DNA of 64,000 nt from an uncultured Lachnospiraceae bacterium. Its GTDB lineage: Bacteria; Bacillota; Clostridia; Lachnospirales; Lachnospiraceae. Where the stretch lies: positions 1 through 64,000 of the forward strand of contig CAMVPR010000003.1 of NCBI GenBank assembly GCA_947169385.1, in the 5' to 3' direction. Position numbers and translations under genes: made by a program. Positions 43,195 to 50,141 of the stretch are shown piece after piece; the first letter of the stretch is position 1, and each line of letters opens with the position of its first letter. The notes under the pieces are model-generated. The model searched no databases, was not told the DNA's origin, and saw only the letters and a list, made by a program, of their open reading frames with translations.

Positions 43195-43331
43195 TGATTA
43201 GTGAGGGACTCACATAAATACTAATGGATAAGAGTATTGAATACTTACACTCCTAAATGGCAGATTTCACAGTTGGTGAGGTCTGCTGTATTTATAATAA
43301 CCTAAGTAATATCGCGATTGATATATCATTC

Positions 43332-43363
43332 GTAGCGGCGAACATTGTTCGCCATATGTGGAG
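43332..43363 (+). repeat. Truncated GTAGCGG cruciform element
   Basis: It is identical to the first 32 bases of 25762-25811 (GTAGCGGCGAACATTGTTCG...), then diverges before the second hairpin. Confidence 0.8.
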
Positions 43364-43378
43364 AGCATTTGATTTGTT

Positions 43379-43405
43379 GTCATTCTGAGCGAAGCGAAGA
43401 ATCTT
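43379..43405 (+). repeat. TCATTCTGAGCG repeat
   Basis: GTCATTCTGAGCGAAGCGAA followed by GAATCTT, a first-half copy of the family. Confidence 0.85.
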
Positions 43406-43465
43406 TAACTGTGGAGAATATAGATAATCCCATACGATTGAAGTGATATTTAAGTCCATTAAAGA

Positions 43466-43494
43466 TTGAGATAATACTATAAATATGCTATTAT
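43466..43494 (+). promoter_or_regulatory. Promoter before the DUF3737 fragment
   Basis: TTGAGA and TATTAT, 17-base spacer, with the same extended TGC context as 41051-41079. Confidence 0.6.
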
Positions 43495-43537
43495 TACATG
43501 TGGGTTAGATTGTTTTAATCTATAATGTTTTATAGAT

Positions 43538-43813
43538 TTGAAGGGTAAGTATTCATTTCAATATAATGTTACATTTGAGAATTGTACAATCATCGGAACT
43601 CAGCTACTGTGTTATTGCAGAGGACTTAGACTTATAGATTGCAAGATGATTGGAACTGATTTGAGTTTTGAAAAGTCAGAAGTTGATGCAAGGATTATAG
43701 GAAGCATTGACAGTATCAAGAATCCAACATCAGGCACCATAAGTGCGGATGAGATAAAAGATATCATTATGGATAGTGAGAATCCGAGAGTTGTTCTGGA
43801 TGTTCGTGGATAA
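43538..43813 (+). pseudogene. DUF3737 (pentapeptide-repeat-like) fragment
   Basis: The 91-residue frame begins at a TTG without a clear Shine-Dalgarno site. FENCTIIGTQLLCYCRGLRL, DLSFEKSEVDARIIGSIDSI and NPTSGTISADEI match the C-terminal third of DUF3737 proteins, which are normally near 280 residues. The N-terminal repeats are missing, and a promoter now sits directly upstream. I regard it as a 5'-truncated remnant that might still be expressed. Confidence 0.6.
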
Positions 43814-43864
43814 TGACTCTGTCATTCTGTACTATCCCTCCTATCGTTTTGTGCCATCCCTCCT

Positions 43865-43915
43865 GTCATTCTGAGCGAAGCGAAGAATCTTTATCCCGAG
43901 CGAAGTGAGGGATAA
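43865..43915 (+). repeat. Composite TCATTCTGAGCG...GGGATAA repeat
   Basis: A full unit, GTCATTCTGAGCGAAGCGAA through TTATCCCGAGCGAAGTGAGG and GATAA, the same layout as 378-428. A TCATTCTG half copy lies just before it. Confidence 0.85.
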
Positions 43916-43936
43916 TTCCTCTGAACTAATTTATTT

Positions 43937-43992
43937 TTTTATCGTGTGTACACGATAAAAACGCTTGATTTTATCGTCCGTACACGATAAAA
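43937..43992 (+). promoter_or_regulatory. Tandem TTTTATCGT..GTACACGATAAAA operators
   Basis: Two near-perfect palindromes start at 43937 and 43969, 32 bases (three helical turns) apart, about 55 bases before the GNAT gene. The first has a TGTACA core and the second CGTACA. This is typical of cooperative binding by a dimeric repressor. TGTACA cores are known for YefM/Phd-type antitoxins, but none is encoded nearby. Confidence 0.6.
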
Positions 43993-44045
43993 CGGTTATA
44001 AGAGCCCTGTGGATTCAATTTGTGAATGTAAAGAGAGGAGTTTTT

Positions 44046-44492
44046 ATGGTACGAGAAGCAAGAAATGAAGATTTAGATGCAATACTTAAGTTATATTTAT
44101 ATTTGCATGAGGATAGTACTCCTGAGCTTGATGATCATCTTGAAAAAACGTGGAATCAGATTATCAATGATCCGAATCATCATTTAATTGTAAATGAGAT
44201 AGATGGCCAGATTATTTCTTCATGCGTATGTGTAATTATTCCAAACCTAACAAGGAATGTAAGACCGTATGCATTTGTTGAAAATGTTGTAACACACGCT
44301 GATTACAGAGGCAATGGATATGCCGGAGAGTGCCTGAATTATGCCAAGAGCATCGTGGAAAATGAAAACTGTTACAAGATGATGCTTCTTACCGGATCTA
44401 AGAAGCCGGAGACGCTTCATTTTTATGAGAAGGCAGGCTATAACAGTAGTGATAAGACTGCATTTATACAGTGGTTGGGGATGGATAAATAA
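44046..44492 (+). CDS. GNAT family N-acetyltransferase
   Basis: A 148-residue acetyltransferase. The acetyl-CoA-binding motif appears as FVENVVTHADYRGNGYAGEC (pattern RxxGxA), followed by CYKMMLLTGSKKPETLHFYEKAGY. The substrate is unknown. The track start at 43965 lies in the tandem operators. The ATG at 44046 follows AGAGAGGAG. Expression is probably controlled by the palindromes at 43937-43992. Confidence 0.85.
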   Translation: MVREARNEDLDAILKLYLYLHEDSTPELDDHLEKTWNQIINDPNHHLIVNEIDGQIISSCVCVIIPNLTRNVRPYAFVENVVTHADYRGNGYAGECLNYAKSIVENENCYKMMLLTGSKKPETLHFYEKAGYNSSDKTAFIQWLGMDK

Positions 44493-44532
44493 TAAATAAA
44501 AAGCAACTATTTTTTGAAGAGAGGTAAATTAA

Positions 44533-44850
44533 ATGGCATCAAGTAAAGAGTATCTTAATTTCGTATTGGAACAGCTTTCTGAGTTGGATGATGTAACTTA
44601 TCGCGCGATGATGGGCGAATACATCATTTATTATGGAGGCAAGATTGTAGGTGGAATTTATGATGACCGTTTTCTTGTGAAACCTACCAAGTCTGCTGTG
44701 GCAAAGATGCCAAATGCAAGCATGGAACTACCGTATGAAGGCGCGAAGGAAATGATTCTTGTGGATGATATAGAGGATAAAGAGTTCTTGTGTGAACTTC
44801 TTGAAGCTATGTATGATGAACTTCCGGCTCCTAAGAAAAAGAAGAAGTGA
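44533..44850 (+). CDS. TfoX/Sxy N-terminal domain protein
   Basis: A 105-residue protein matching the TfoX N-terminal domain (RAMMGEYIIYYGGKIVGGIYDDRFLVKPTKSA). In Gammaproteobacteria TfoX/Sxy regulates competence; single-domain forms in Firmicutes have no established function. The C-terminus is a Lys run. It starts behind AGAGAGG, 40 bases after the GNAT gene, probably in one transcript. Confidence 0.82.
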   Translation: MASSKEYLNFVLEQLSELDDVTYRAMMGEYIIYYGGKIVGGIYDDRFLVKPTKSAVAKMPNASMELPYEGAKEMILVDDIEDKEFLCELLEAMYDELPAPKKKKK

Positions 44851-44937
44851 GATTGTAGATGTAGTAACCGATTGTAGAAGAATTATTTAGAACAGACGAA
44901 GCGTTAAAAACAATTGTATATGAAGGAAGTGATAGAT

Positions 44938-45408
44938 ATGATAAATAAGCATTTCCCTGATGAAGAGATAGAATTCGACGACCTTTATTTTACTTGTTAT
45001 ATGATTGAAAGGGTTGCAAGAAATCTCCACCAGAGAAACCGATATGTTGTTAATTCAATTGGATGGGATGAATTTTATCATCTTATCAGTTGTGCAAAGG
45101 CACTTCACTGTGAAAATCCACTTCAAGTTGAACAGTATTGGATTGATGACTATAAATTGGAGAAAGGTAACTTTGATATTACGGATGTTGATGAAGAGCT
45201 TGCAGAAATCATTCCAGCACCAACGAAGATAGGTAAGGTATATGCTAAGTTGATTATAGACACTATGGGTTCTAAGGAGAATTATGTTGATGGCATAATG
45301 CGTGTTTATAATGATGAAATATGCGATACAATAGATAATTATAATTGCAGTGCTTTTTACGAACCGTCGTATGTTATTGCAAGAGCTTATCAGGCGGGTG
45401 GGTTCTAA
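44938..45408 (+). CDS. Hypothetical protein
   Basis: A 156-residue acidic soluble protein I do not recognise. It is mostly helical (FDDLYFTCYMIERVARNLHQ, GKVYAKLIIDTMG). The start at 44938 is chosen because AAGGAAGTG lies 6 bases before it; the track start at 44914 is upstream of this site. It follows the TfoX gene by 87 bases and is closed by a terminator-like hairpin. No membrane, signal or metal motif is visible. Confidence 0.65.
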   Translation: MINKHFPDEEIEFDDLYFTCYMIERVARNLHQRNRYVVNSIGWDEFYHLISCAKALHCENPLQVEQYWIDDYKLEKGNFDITDVDEELAEIIPAPTKIGKVYAKLIIDTMGSKENYVDGIMRVYNDEICDTIDNYNCSAFYEPSYVIARAYQAGGF

Positions 45409-45428
45409 AATCTATATGATGCTATTAT

Positions 45429-45456
45429 CAGACCTCACAGTTTAGTGGGGTCTGTT
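45429..45456 (+). terminator. Hairpin after the hypothetical gene
   Basis: CAGACCTCAC-AGTTTA-GTGGGGTCTG, followed by TTGTCATT. The stem is good but the T-tail is poor. A similar hairpin lies at 43261. Confidence 0.5.
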
Positions 45457-45532
45457 GTCATTATAAGACATCCTTCATGATATTCTGATCCATCTGTCAC
45501 GTTATTCTGATTTGCCCTTCCTGTCATTCTGA

Positions 45533-45573
45533 GCGAAGCGAAGAATCTTTATCCTGAGCGGAGTTAGGGATAA
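45533..45573 (+). repeat. Composite TCATTCTGAGCG...GGGATAA repeat
   Basis: GTCATTCTGAGCGAAGCGAA...TTATCCTGAGCGGAGTTAGG followed by GATAA. It is the third full unit, slightly diverged in the second half. Confidence 0.8.
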
Positions 45574-45648
45574 CATCCACGAAATAATTATGGTGAGTAT
45601 AAGTGTTTTAATAGAATCGTATTTGTGGTATAATTACAGGTGATTGTG

Positions 45649-45741
45649 AAAAAAAGATAACCCCAGGCACATAGGAATGCTCAGTCTTACGACTTACCCC
45701 ATTCTGGGACCCAGCGTTACTCCTTCACGAGTTATCTTTGC
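45649..45741 (-). ncRNA. Candidate structured small RNA with promoter and terminator
   Basis: Read on the minus strand, the predicted transcript begins at about 45740, with AAAGATAAC (45739-45731). It ends with the exact complement GTTATCTTT inside a run of seven T (45661-45649), so a 9-bp stem joins both ends. Inside are AGTC-GTAA-GACT with a GNRA-type loop and CTGG-GTC-CCAG. No ORF is present. I did not recognise it as SRP RNA, 6S, tmRNA, RNase P or a riboswitch I know. It runs divergently from hsdM. Confidence 0.65.
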
Positions 45742-45746
45742 AGTAG

Positions 45747-45775
45747 ATTATATATTAATCGTAAAGAATTAGCAA
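45747..45775 (-). promoter_or_regulatory. Promoter of the small RNA
   Basis: On the minus strand TTGCTA (45775-45770), a 17-base spacer and TATAAT (45752-45747). It has the same -35 and spacing as the tRNA-Thr promoter, and its -10 lies 6-7 bases before the first base of the closing stem. Confidence 0.7.
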
Positions 45776-45845
45776 GTGGTTTTGATTACTAATAGAAAAC
45801 ATAGTGACACATGGTGACGGGCACCGCATATATGAGCTGAGTATT

Positions 45846-45872
45846 CAGTTGTTCGAGATATTCGAACAACTG
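45846..45872 (+). promoter_or_regulatory. Perfect inverted repeat before hsdM
   Basis: CAGTTGTTCGA-GATAT-TCGAACAACTG has 11-bp perfect arms, about 95 bases before hsdM. No T-run follows, so an operator or an RNA leader structure is more likely than a terminator. Confidence 0.55.
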
Positions 45873-45966
45873 TTAAGTAATTCTTAATAGTTCAAGAAAG
45901 CTGAGAGTACAATCTCTGGGGGTTTTAAGAGAGAAAGACAGAAATTGATTGGAGGATTTAACATAA

Positions 45967-47865
45967 ATGGATAACGCAAGTATTAAGAAATTAGAGGCGG
46001 ATTTGTGGGAATCTGCAGACTTACTTCGTGCAGGTTCAAAATTAACATCAAATCAGTATTGTATGCCTGTGCTTGGATTATTATTCCTTAGATATGCATA
46101 TAGTCGATTTAAGATGGTTGAAGAGGAAATATTAAAGACAAGACCCGTTAGAAACGGAAGACAGATGCCTGTTGAATCTAGCGATTTTGCAGCTAAAAGC
46201 GCACTATATCTTCCTAAAGAGGCTCAGTTTAGTTATCTTGTTAACTTGCCTTCAAATGTTTCATCAATGGGATTAGTAAATGTTGATGGACAGCCTATGG
46301 CAAGTCTTGGCGAAGTAGTAAACAATGCAATGAATTTGGTTGAGCAGCAGAGTGAGCAACTTACAGGTGTTTTGCCAAAGAGCTATACAGATTTTTCGGA
46401 TGAGCTGCTTGGAGAGCTTTTAAGAATATTCAATAACAATGCACTGGATGAGGTTGGTGGTGATGTTATTGGACGTATTTATGAGTATTTCCTTAATAAA
46501 TTTGCTAAGAATATTGCATCTGATGACGGTGTTTTCTTTACACCAAAGTCACTTGTAAAAATGATTGTTAATATTCTTGAACCTAAGCGGGGTGTTCTTC
46601 TTGATCCGGCATGTGGTTCAGGTGGGATGTTTGTTCAGACTGGTGATTTTGTAAATGAAGCAGGATTACAGGCTAATTCAAGCATGACTTTTTATGGTCA
46701 GGAAAAGGTTGAGTATAATGCCCAGCTTTGCTTGATGAATATGGCTGTGCATGGACTTACGGGCGTGATTAAGTCTGGAGACGAAGCAAATAGCTTCTAT
46801 CATGATGCCCATAATCTTGAAGGACAGTGCAATTATGTAATGGCAAATCCACCGTTTAACGTTGATAAGGTTAAAGCAGAATCAGCTACAAATGCAGGAA
46901 GATTACCATTTGGTGTTCCAAAAGAGAATAAAAAGAAAGAAATCGGAAATGCAAATTATCTTTGGATTTCTTATTTCTATGCTTATTTGAATGAAACGGG
47001 ACGTGCAGGTTTTGTTATGGCGTCTTCTGCTACAGATAGTCAGGGAAGTGATAAAGATATTAGAGAAAAACTTGTTAAGACCGGACATGTGGATGTCATG
47101 ATTTCTGTTGGTAATAATTTCTTTTATACAAAGAGTTTGCCTTGTTCATTATGGTTCTATGATAAGGGGAAATCTGACGCTATAAAAGACAAAGTATTAT
47201 TTATTGACGCCAGAAATTATTATACGGTTGTCGATCGTACATTAAATGAATGGAGTGAATGGCAGCTTAAGAATCTAAATGCAATTGTATGGCTATATAG
47301 AGGCGAGACAGAGAAGTATCAGGCATTGCTTGAAGAATATAAATCTACAATTGCCACGTTGATTTCAGAGAATGGAGAAACAGGATTAAATGCTGTCAAT
47401 GAGGATGTATTTGGAGAGGAAATAGAGGTTGTAAAAAAGCAACTAAAAGCATTAAAAGAGAACTCTAAAAAAGCTGTCGAGGCTGCAGATAGAAAAGATA
47501 AGAAGCGTGTTCAGGCAGAATGGGATGAAAAGATAGCTGACATTACAGAAATTGCAAAAATAGTAAAAGAGGCACATTGGCTTTACAGCAAATTTGGTAA
47601 TGGCACATATCAGGATATCCCAGGGCTTTGTAAGATTGCATATACAACGAATGACAAGAAGACAGATGAAAATGATATCAGTATAGAAGACAAAGGCTGG
47701 TCATTAACTCCGGGAGCTTATGTAGGTGTTGCTCCGGTAGAAGATGATGGAGTGGACTTTGAAGAAAGAATGGCAGAGATTCATCAGGAACTTCTTTCAC
47801 TTCAAGCGGAAAGTAATGAATTGATGGATGCTATCTCACAGAATATGAAGGAGATGGGACTATGA
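45967..47865 (+). CDS. hsdM: Type I restriction-modification DNA methyltransferase subunit
   Basis: A 632-residue N6-adenine methyltransferase subunit. The N-terminal helical HsdM domain (SIKKLEADLWESADLLRAGS) is followed by the SAM motif LLDPACGSGGMFVQ and the catalytic motif VMANPPFNV. The C-terminus forms a long coiled coil (MAEIHQELLSLQAESNELMD) for contact with HsdS. With HsdS it methylates the host target, and with HsdR it forms the restriction complex. It is slightly longer than average. It overlaps the next gene by 4 bases. Confidence 0.95.
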   Translation: MDNASIKKLEADLWESADLLRAGSKLTSNQYCMPVLGLLFLRYAYSRFKMVEEEILKTRPVRNGRQMPVESSDFAAKSALYLPKEAQFSYLVNLPSNVSSMGLVNVDGQPMASLGEVVNNAMNLVEQQSEQLTGVLPKSYTDFSDELLGELLRIFNNNALDEVGGDVIGRIYEYFLNKFAKNIASDDGVFFTPKSLVKMIVNILEPKRGVLLDPACGSGGMFVQTGDFVNEAGLQANSSMTFYGQEKVEYNAQLCLMNMAVHGLTGVIKSGDEANSFYHDAHNLEGQCNYVMANPPFNVDKVKAESATNAGRLPFGVPKENKKKEIGNANYLWISYFYAYLNETGRAGFVMASSATDSQGSDKDIREKLVKTGHVDVMISVGNNFFYTKSLPCSLWFYDKGKSDAIKDKVLFIDARNYYTVVDRTLNEWSEWQLKNLNAIVWLYRGETEKYQALLEEYKSTIATLISENGETGLNAVNEDVFGEEIEVVKKQLKALKENSKKAVEAADRKDKKRVQAEWDEKIADITEIAKIVKEAHWLYSKFGNGTYQDIPGLCKIAYTTNDKKTDENDISIEDKGWSLTPGAYVGVAPVEDDGVDFEERMAEIHQELLSLQAESNELMDAISQNMKEMGL

Positions 47866-48929
47866 AAGATAGGCAAGATTTAGAAGTAATCAAATACGAA
47901 AAAACAGCTGACATAGTCTCTGATGTAAAGAATATTATTGAATCTGCTCAAAAGAGAGCTTTTCAATCAGTGAATGCTGTGTTGGTAATGAGAAACTGGT
48001 TCCTTGGTAAAAGAATAGTAGAAGAGGAATTAAGTGGTGAACGTACGGACAGATATGGTAAGGAAATAATTGCATCTTTGTCAGATGAATTGACAAAGGA
48101 ATATGGAAAAGGGTTTGATAAGAGCTCTTTATATAAGTTTGCAAAGTTTTATCAGAAATATCCTCAGATTGTGGACTCAGTGAGTCCACAATCTAAGTTG
48201 CTGTCATGGACGCACTACAGAGTCCTGTTACAAGTAGAAGATACAGATGCCAGAGAATGGTATGGGAATGAGGCATTCGATCAGGCGTGGAGTGTGCGCA
48301 CTTTACAAAGAAATATTTCTACACAGTATTACTATAGAATGCTAAAGACACAGAATCCTACTGGCGTAGAACAGGAAATGAAAGAACTTACAAGCAAGTA
48401 TCAGAACAAATTGGAATTTATAAAAAATCCGGTAATTGCTGAGTTTCTCGGCATGCAGGAAGATACGTCCTACTTGGAGTCAGATTTAGAACAGTGCATC
48501 ATTGATAATCTTCAAAAGTTTCTTATGGAACTTGGCAAAGGCTATGCGTTTGTAGCGAGACAGCAGCATATCCATACGGAAAAAGAGGATTACTATATTG
48601 ACTTGGTATTCTATAACTATATCCTGAAGTGTTTTGTATTGATTGATTTGAAAACTAAGAAAATCACACATCAGGACGTAGGACAGATGGATATGTACAT
48701 CCGTATGTATGATGAATTGAAGAAATCTGAAGATGATAATCCAACTCTTGGTATCGTTTTGTGTTCAGATACAGACGAAGACATTGCAAGATATTCTGTT
48801 CTTCATGATAATGAACAGCTTTTTGCATCAAAATATAAGCTATATCTTCCATCAGAAGAAGAATTGAAAGCGGAAATAGAAACACAGAAGGAGATGTTCT
48901 ATCTCCAGAAGAAGGAGATGGAAGAATGA
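47862..48929 (+). CDS. DUF1016 (YhcG-like) PDDEXK nuclease protein
   Basis: A 355-residue protein. The N-terminal DUF1016 helical domain (AFQSVNAVLVMRNWFLGKRI) is followed by a PDDEXK nuclease domain: DYYIDLVFYNYILKCFVLID and LKTKKITHQDVGQM provide the Asp and D/E-x-K residues, and QMDMYIRMYD closes the fold. These proteins are frequent passengers of type I loci and some act in defence, but their precise task is unsettled. It overlaps hsdM and hsdS by 4 bases each, so it is an integral part of the operon. Confidence 0.87.
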   Translation: MKDRQDLEVIKYEKTADIVSDVKNIIESAQKRAFQSVNAVLVMRNWFLGKRIVEEELSGERTDRYGKEIIASLSDELTKEYGKGFDKSSLYKFAKFYQKYPQIVDSVSPQSKLLSWTHYRVLLQVEDTDAREWYGNEAFDQAWSVRTLQRNISTQYYYRMLKTQNPTGVEQEMKELTSKYQNKLEFIKNPVIAEFLGMQEDTSYLESDLEQCIIDNLQKFLMELGKGYAFVARQQHIHTEKEDYYIDLVFYNYILKCFVLIDLKTKKITHQDVGQMDMYIRMYDELKKSEDDNPTLGIVLCSDTDEDIARYSVLHDNEQLFASKYKLYLPSEEELKAEIETQKEMFYLQKKEMEE

Positions 48930-50125
48930 GTTGGGAATATAAAACACTAGATGAACTCGGTACAATATCACGTGGAAAATCCAAACATAGACCAAGGAAT
49001 GATGTATCTCTATTTGGGGGGGATTATCCATTTATTCAAACTGCGGATGTTAAGGCGGCTAATCTATATCTTACAGAATATGAAGATACCTATAATGATA
49101 AAGGACTAGCACAAAGCAAGTTATGGGAAGCAGGAACTCTATGTATAACAATTGCTGCTAATATTGCGGACACAGCAATATTGGGAATGAATGCATGTTT
49201 CCCGGATAGTATTATGGGTTTTCAGCCATATGAGGGGATTTCGAATGTTAAATTTGTTAAATACGCTTTTGATATGTTACAAAGGGATTGTAAGCAGATT
49301 TCACAAGGTGCCGCGCAAGATAATTTATCATGGAAGAAACTATCTACGATAGAGTTTCCAGCACCTGATATTGAAATTCAAGATAGAATTGTTAATATAC
49401 TTTCGGCTTATGATGACCTCATTGAAAACAACCAAAAACAGATCAAACTTTTAGAAGAGGCTGCACAGCGTCTTTATAAGGAATGGTTTGTTGATTTGAG
49501 ATTTCCTGGATATGAGGATTGTAAAATTGTTGACGGTGTTCCAGAAGGATGGAAAAGAAAAAAGATATCTGATTTAGGAGAAATCGTAACAGGAAAAACA
49601 CCATCCACATCAAAGGAGCAGTATTATGGAGGTGATGTTCCTTTTGTAAAGATTCCAGATATGCATAATTGTGTTTATCCTATAACTACTGAAACGACAT
49701 TAACAGTAGAGGGAGCCAACACACAGAAGAACAAATATATTTCAAAGAATAGCATAATGGTATCTTGTATAGCCACAGTCGGCCTTGTAAATATAGCTGT
49801 TGATGATTGTCAAACAAATCAACAGATTAATTCAATTGTTCTTAATAATGAAGAGGATTTGTACTTTGTTTATTCATCTATGAAAAGATTGAAAGCCTTA
49901 CTTGAGGGAGTTGGGAGTAATGGGGCTACTATGACAAATGTAAATAAAACAAAATTTGCAAATCTTGAATTATTATACCCTGAGGATAAAATAGTTAAGC
50001 TATATTATGATTTTTGTGAACCGATTTTTAAAAAGATTTATTCGCTCAGTCTTGATAAAGTTGAACTGTCTCAAATGAGGGATATTTTACTGCCAAAACT
50101 TATGTCTGGTGAAATTGAAATATAA
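48926..50125 (+). CDS. hsdS: Type I restriction-modification specificity subunit
   Basis: A 399-residue HsdS. Two target-recognition domains start near residues 4 (YKTLDELGTISRGKSKH) and 205 (WKRKKISDLGEIVTGKTPST), separated by the conserved helical spacer QDRIVNILSAYDDLIENNQK. The second conserved helix is at the C-terminus (MRDILLPKLMSGEIEI). It determines the bipartite DNA target. Both domains are full length. No inverted hsdS fragments for phase variation are nearby. Confidence 0.94.
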   Translation: MSWEYKTLDELGTISRGKSKHRPRNDVSLFGGDYPFIQTADVKAANLYLTEYEDTYNDKGLAQSKLWEAGTLCITIAANIADTAILGMNACFPDSIMGFQPYEGISNVKFVKYAFDMLQRDCKQISQGAAQDNLSWKKLSTIEFPAPDIEIQDRIVNILSAYDDLIENNQKQIKLLEEAAQRLYKEWFVDLRFPGYEDCKIVDGVPEGWKRKKISDLGEIVTGKTPSTSKEQYYGGDVPFVKIPDMHNCVYPITTETTLTVEGANTQKNKYISKNSIMVSCIATVGLVNIAVDDCQTNQQINSIVLNNEEDLYFVYSSMKRLKALLEGVGSNGATMTNVNKTKFANLELLYPEDKIVKLYYDFCEPIFKKIYSLSLDKVELSQMRDILLPKLMSGEIEI

Positions 50126-50141
50126 AAAAGGAGGGGGTATT

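Larger units (their letters stand above)
43195..43537. other. Intergenic block with repeats and a promoter
   Basis: It holds a weak terminator (CAGATTTCACAGTTGGTGAG followed by GTCTGCTG at 43261), a truncated cruciform element (43332-43363), a TCATTCTGAGCG copy (43379-43405) and a promoter (43466-43494) leading into a DUF3737 fragment. Confidence 0.7.
45409..45966. other. Intergenic block before the restriction island
   Basis: In order it holds a hairpin terminator (45429-45456), degenerate TTCTGAT fragments, a composite TCATTCTGAGCG repeat (45533-45573), a minus-strand small RNA candidate with its own promoter (45649-45775), a perfect 11-bp inverted repeat (45846-45872) and the hsdM leader. 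Confidence 0.8.

Noticed and set aside
45653-45739. The 45.7-kb hairpin as a plus-strand riboswitch or hsdM leader
   Set aside because: On the plus strand the closing stem is followed by GCAGTAG, not a T-run, and no promoter of comparable quality was found. The minus-strand reading has both promoter and terminator.
45846-45872. TTCGA-GATAT-TCGAA as a LexA box
   Set aside because: The Firmicute LexA consensus is CGAAC-N4-GTTCG. The arms here are in the opposite order, so SOS control is not supported.
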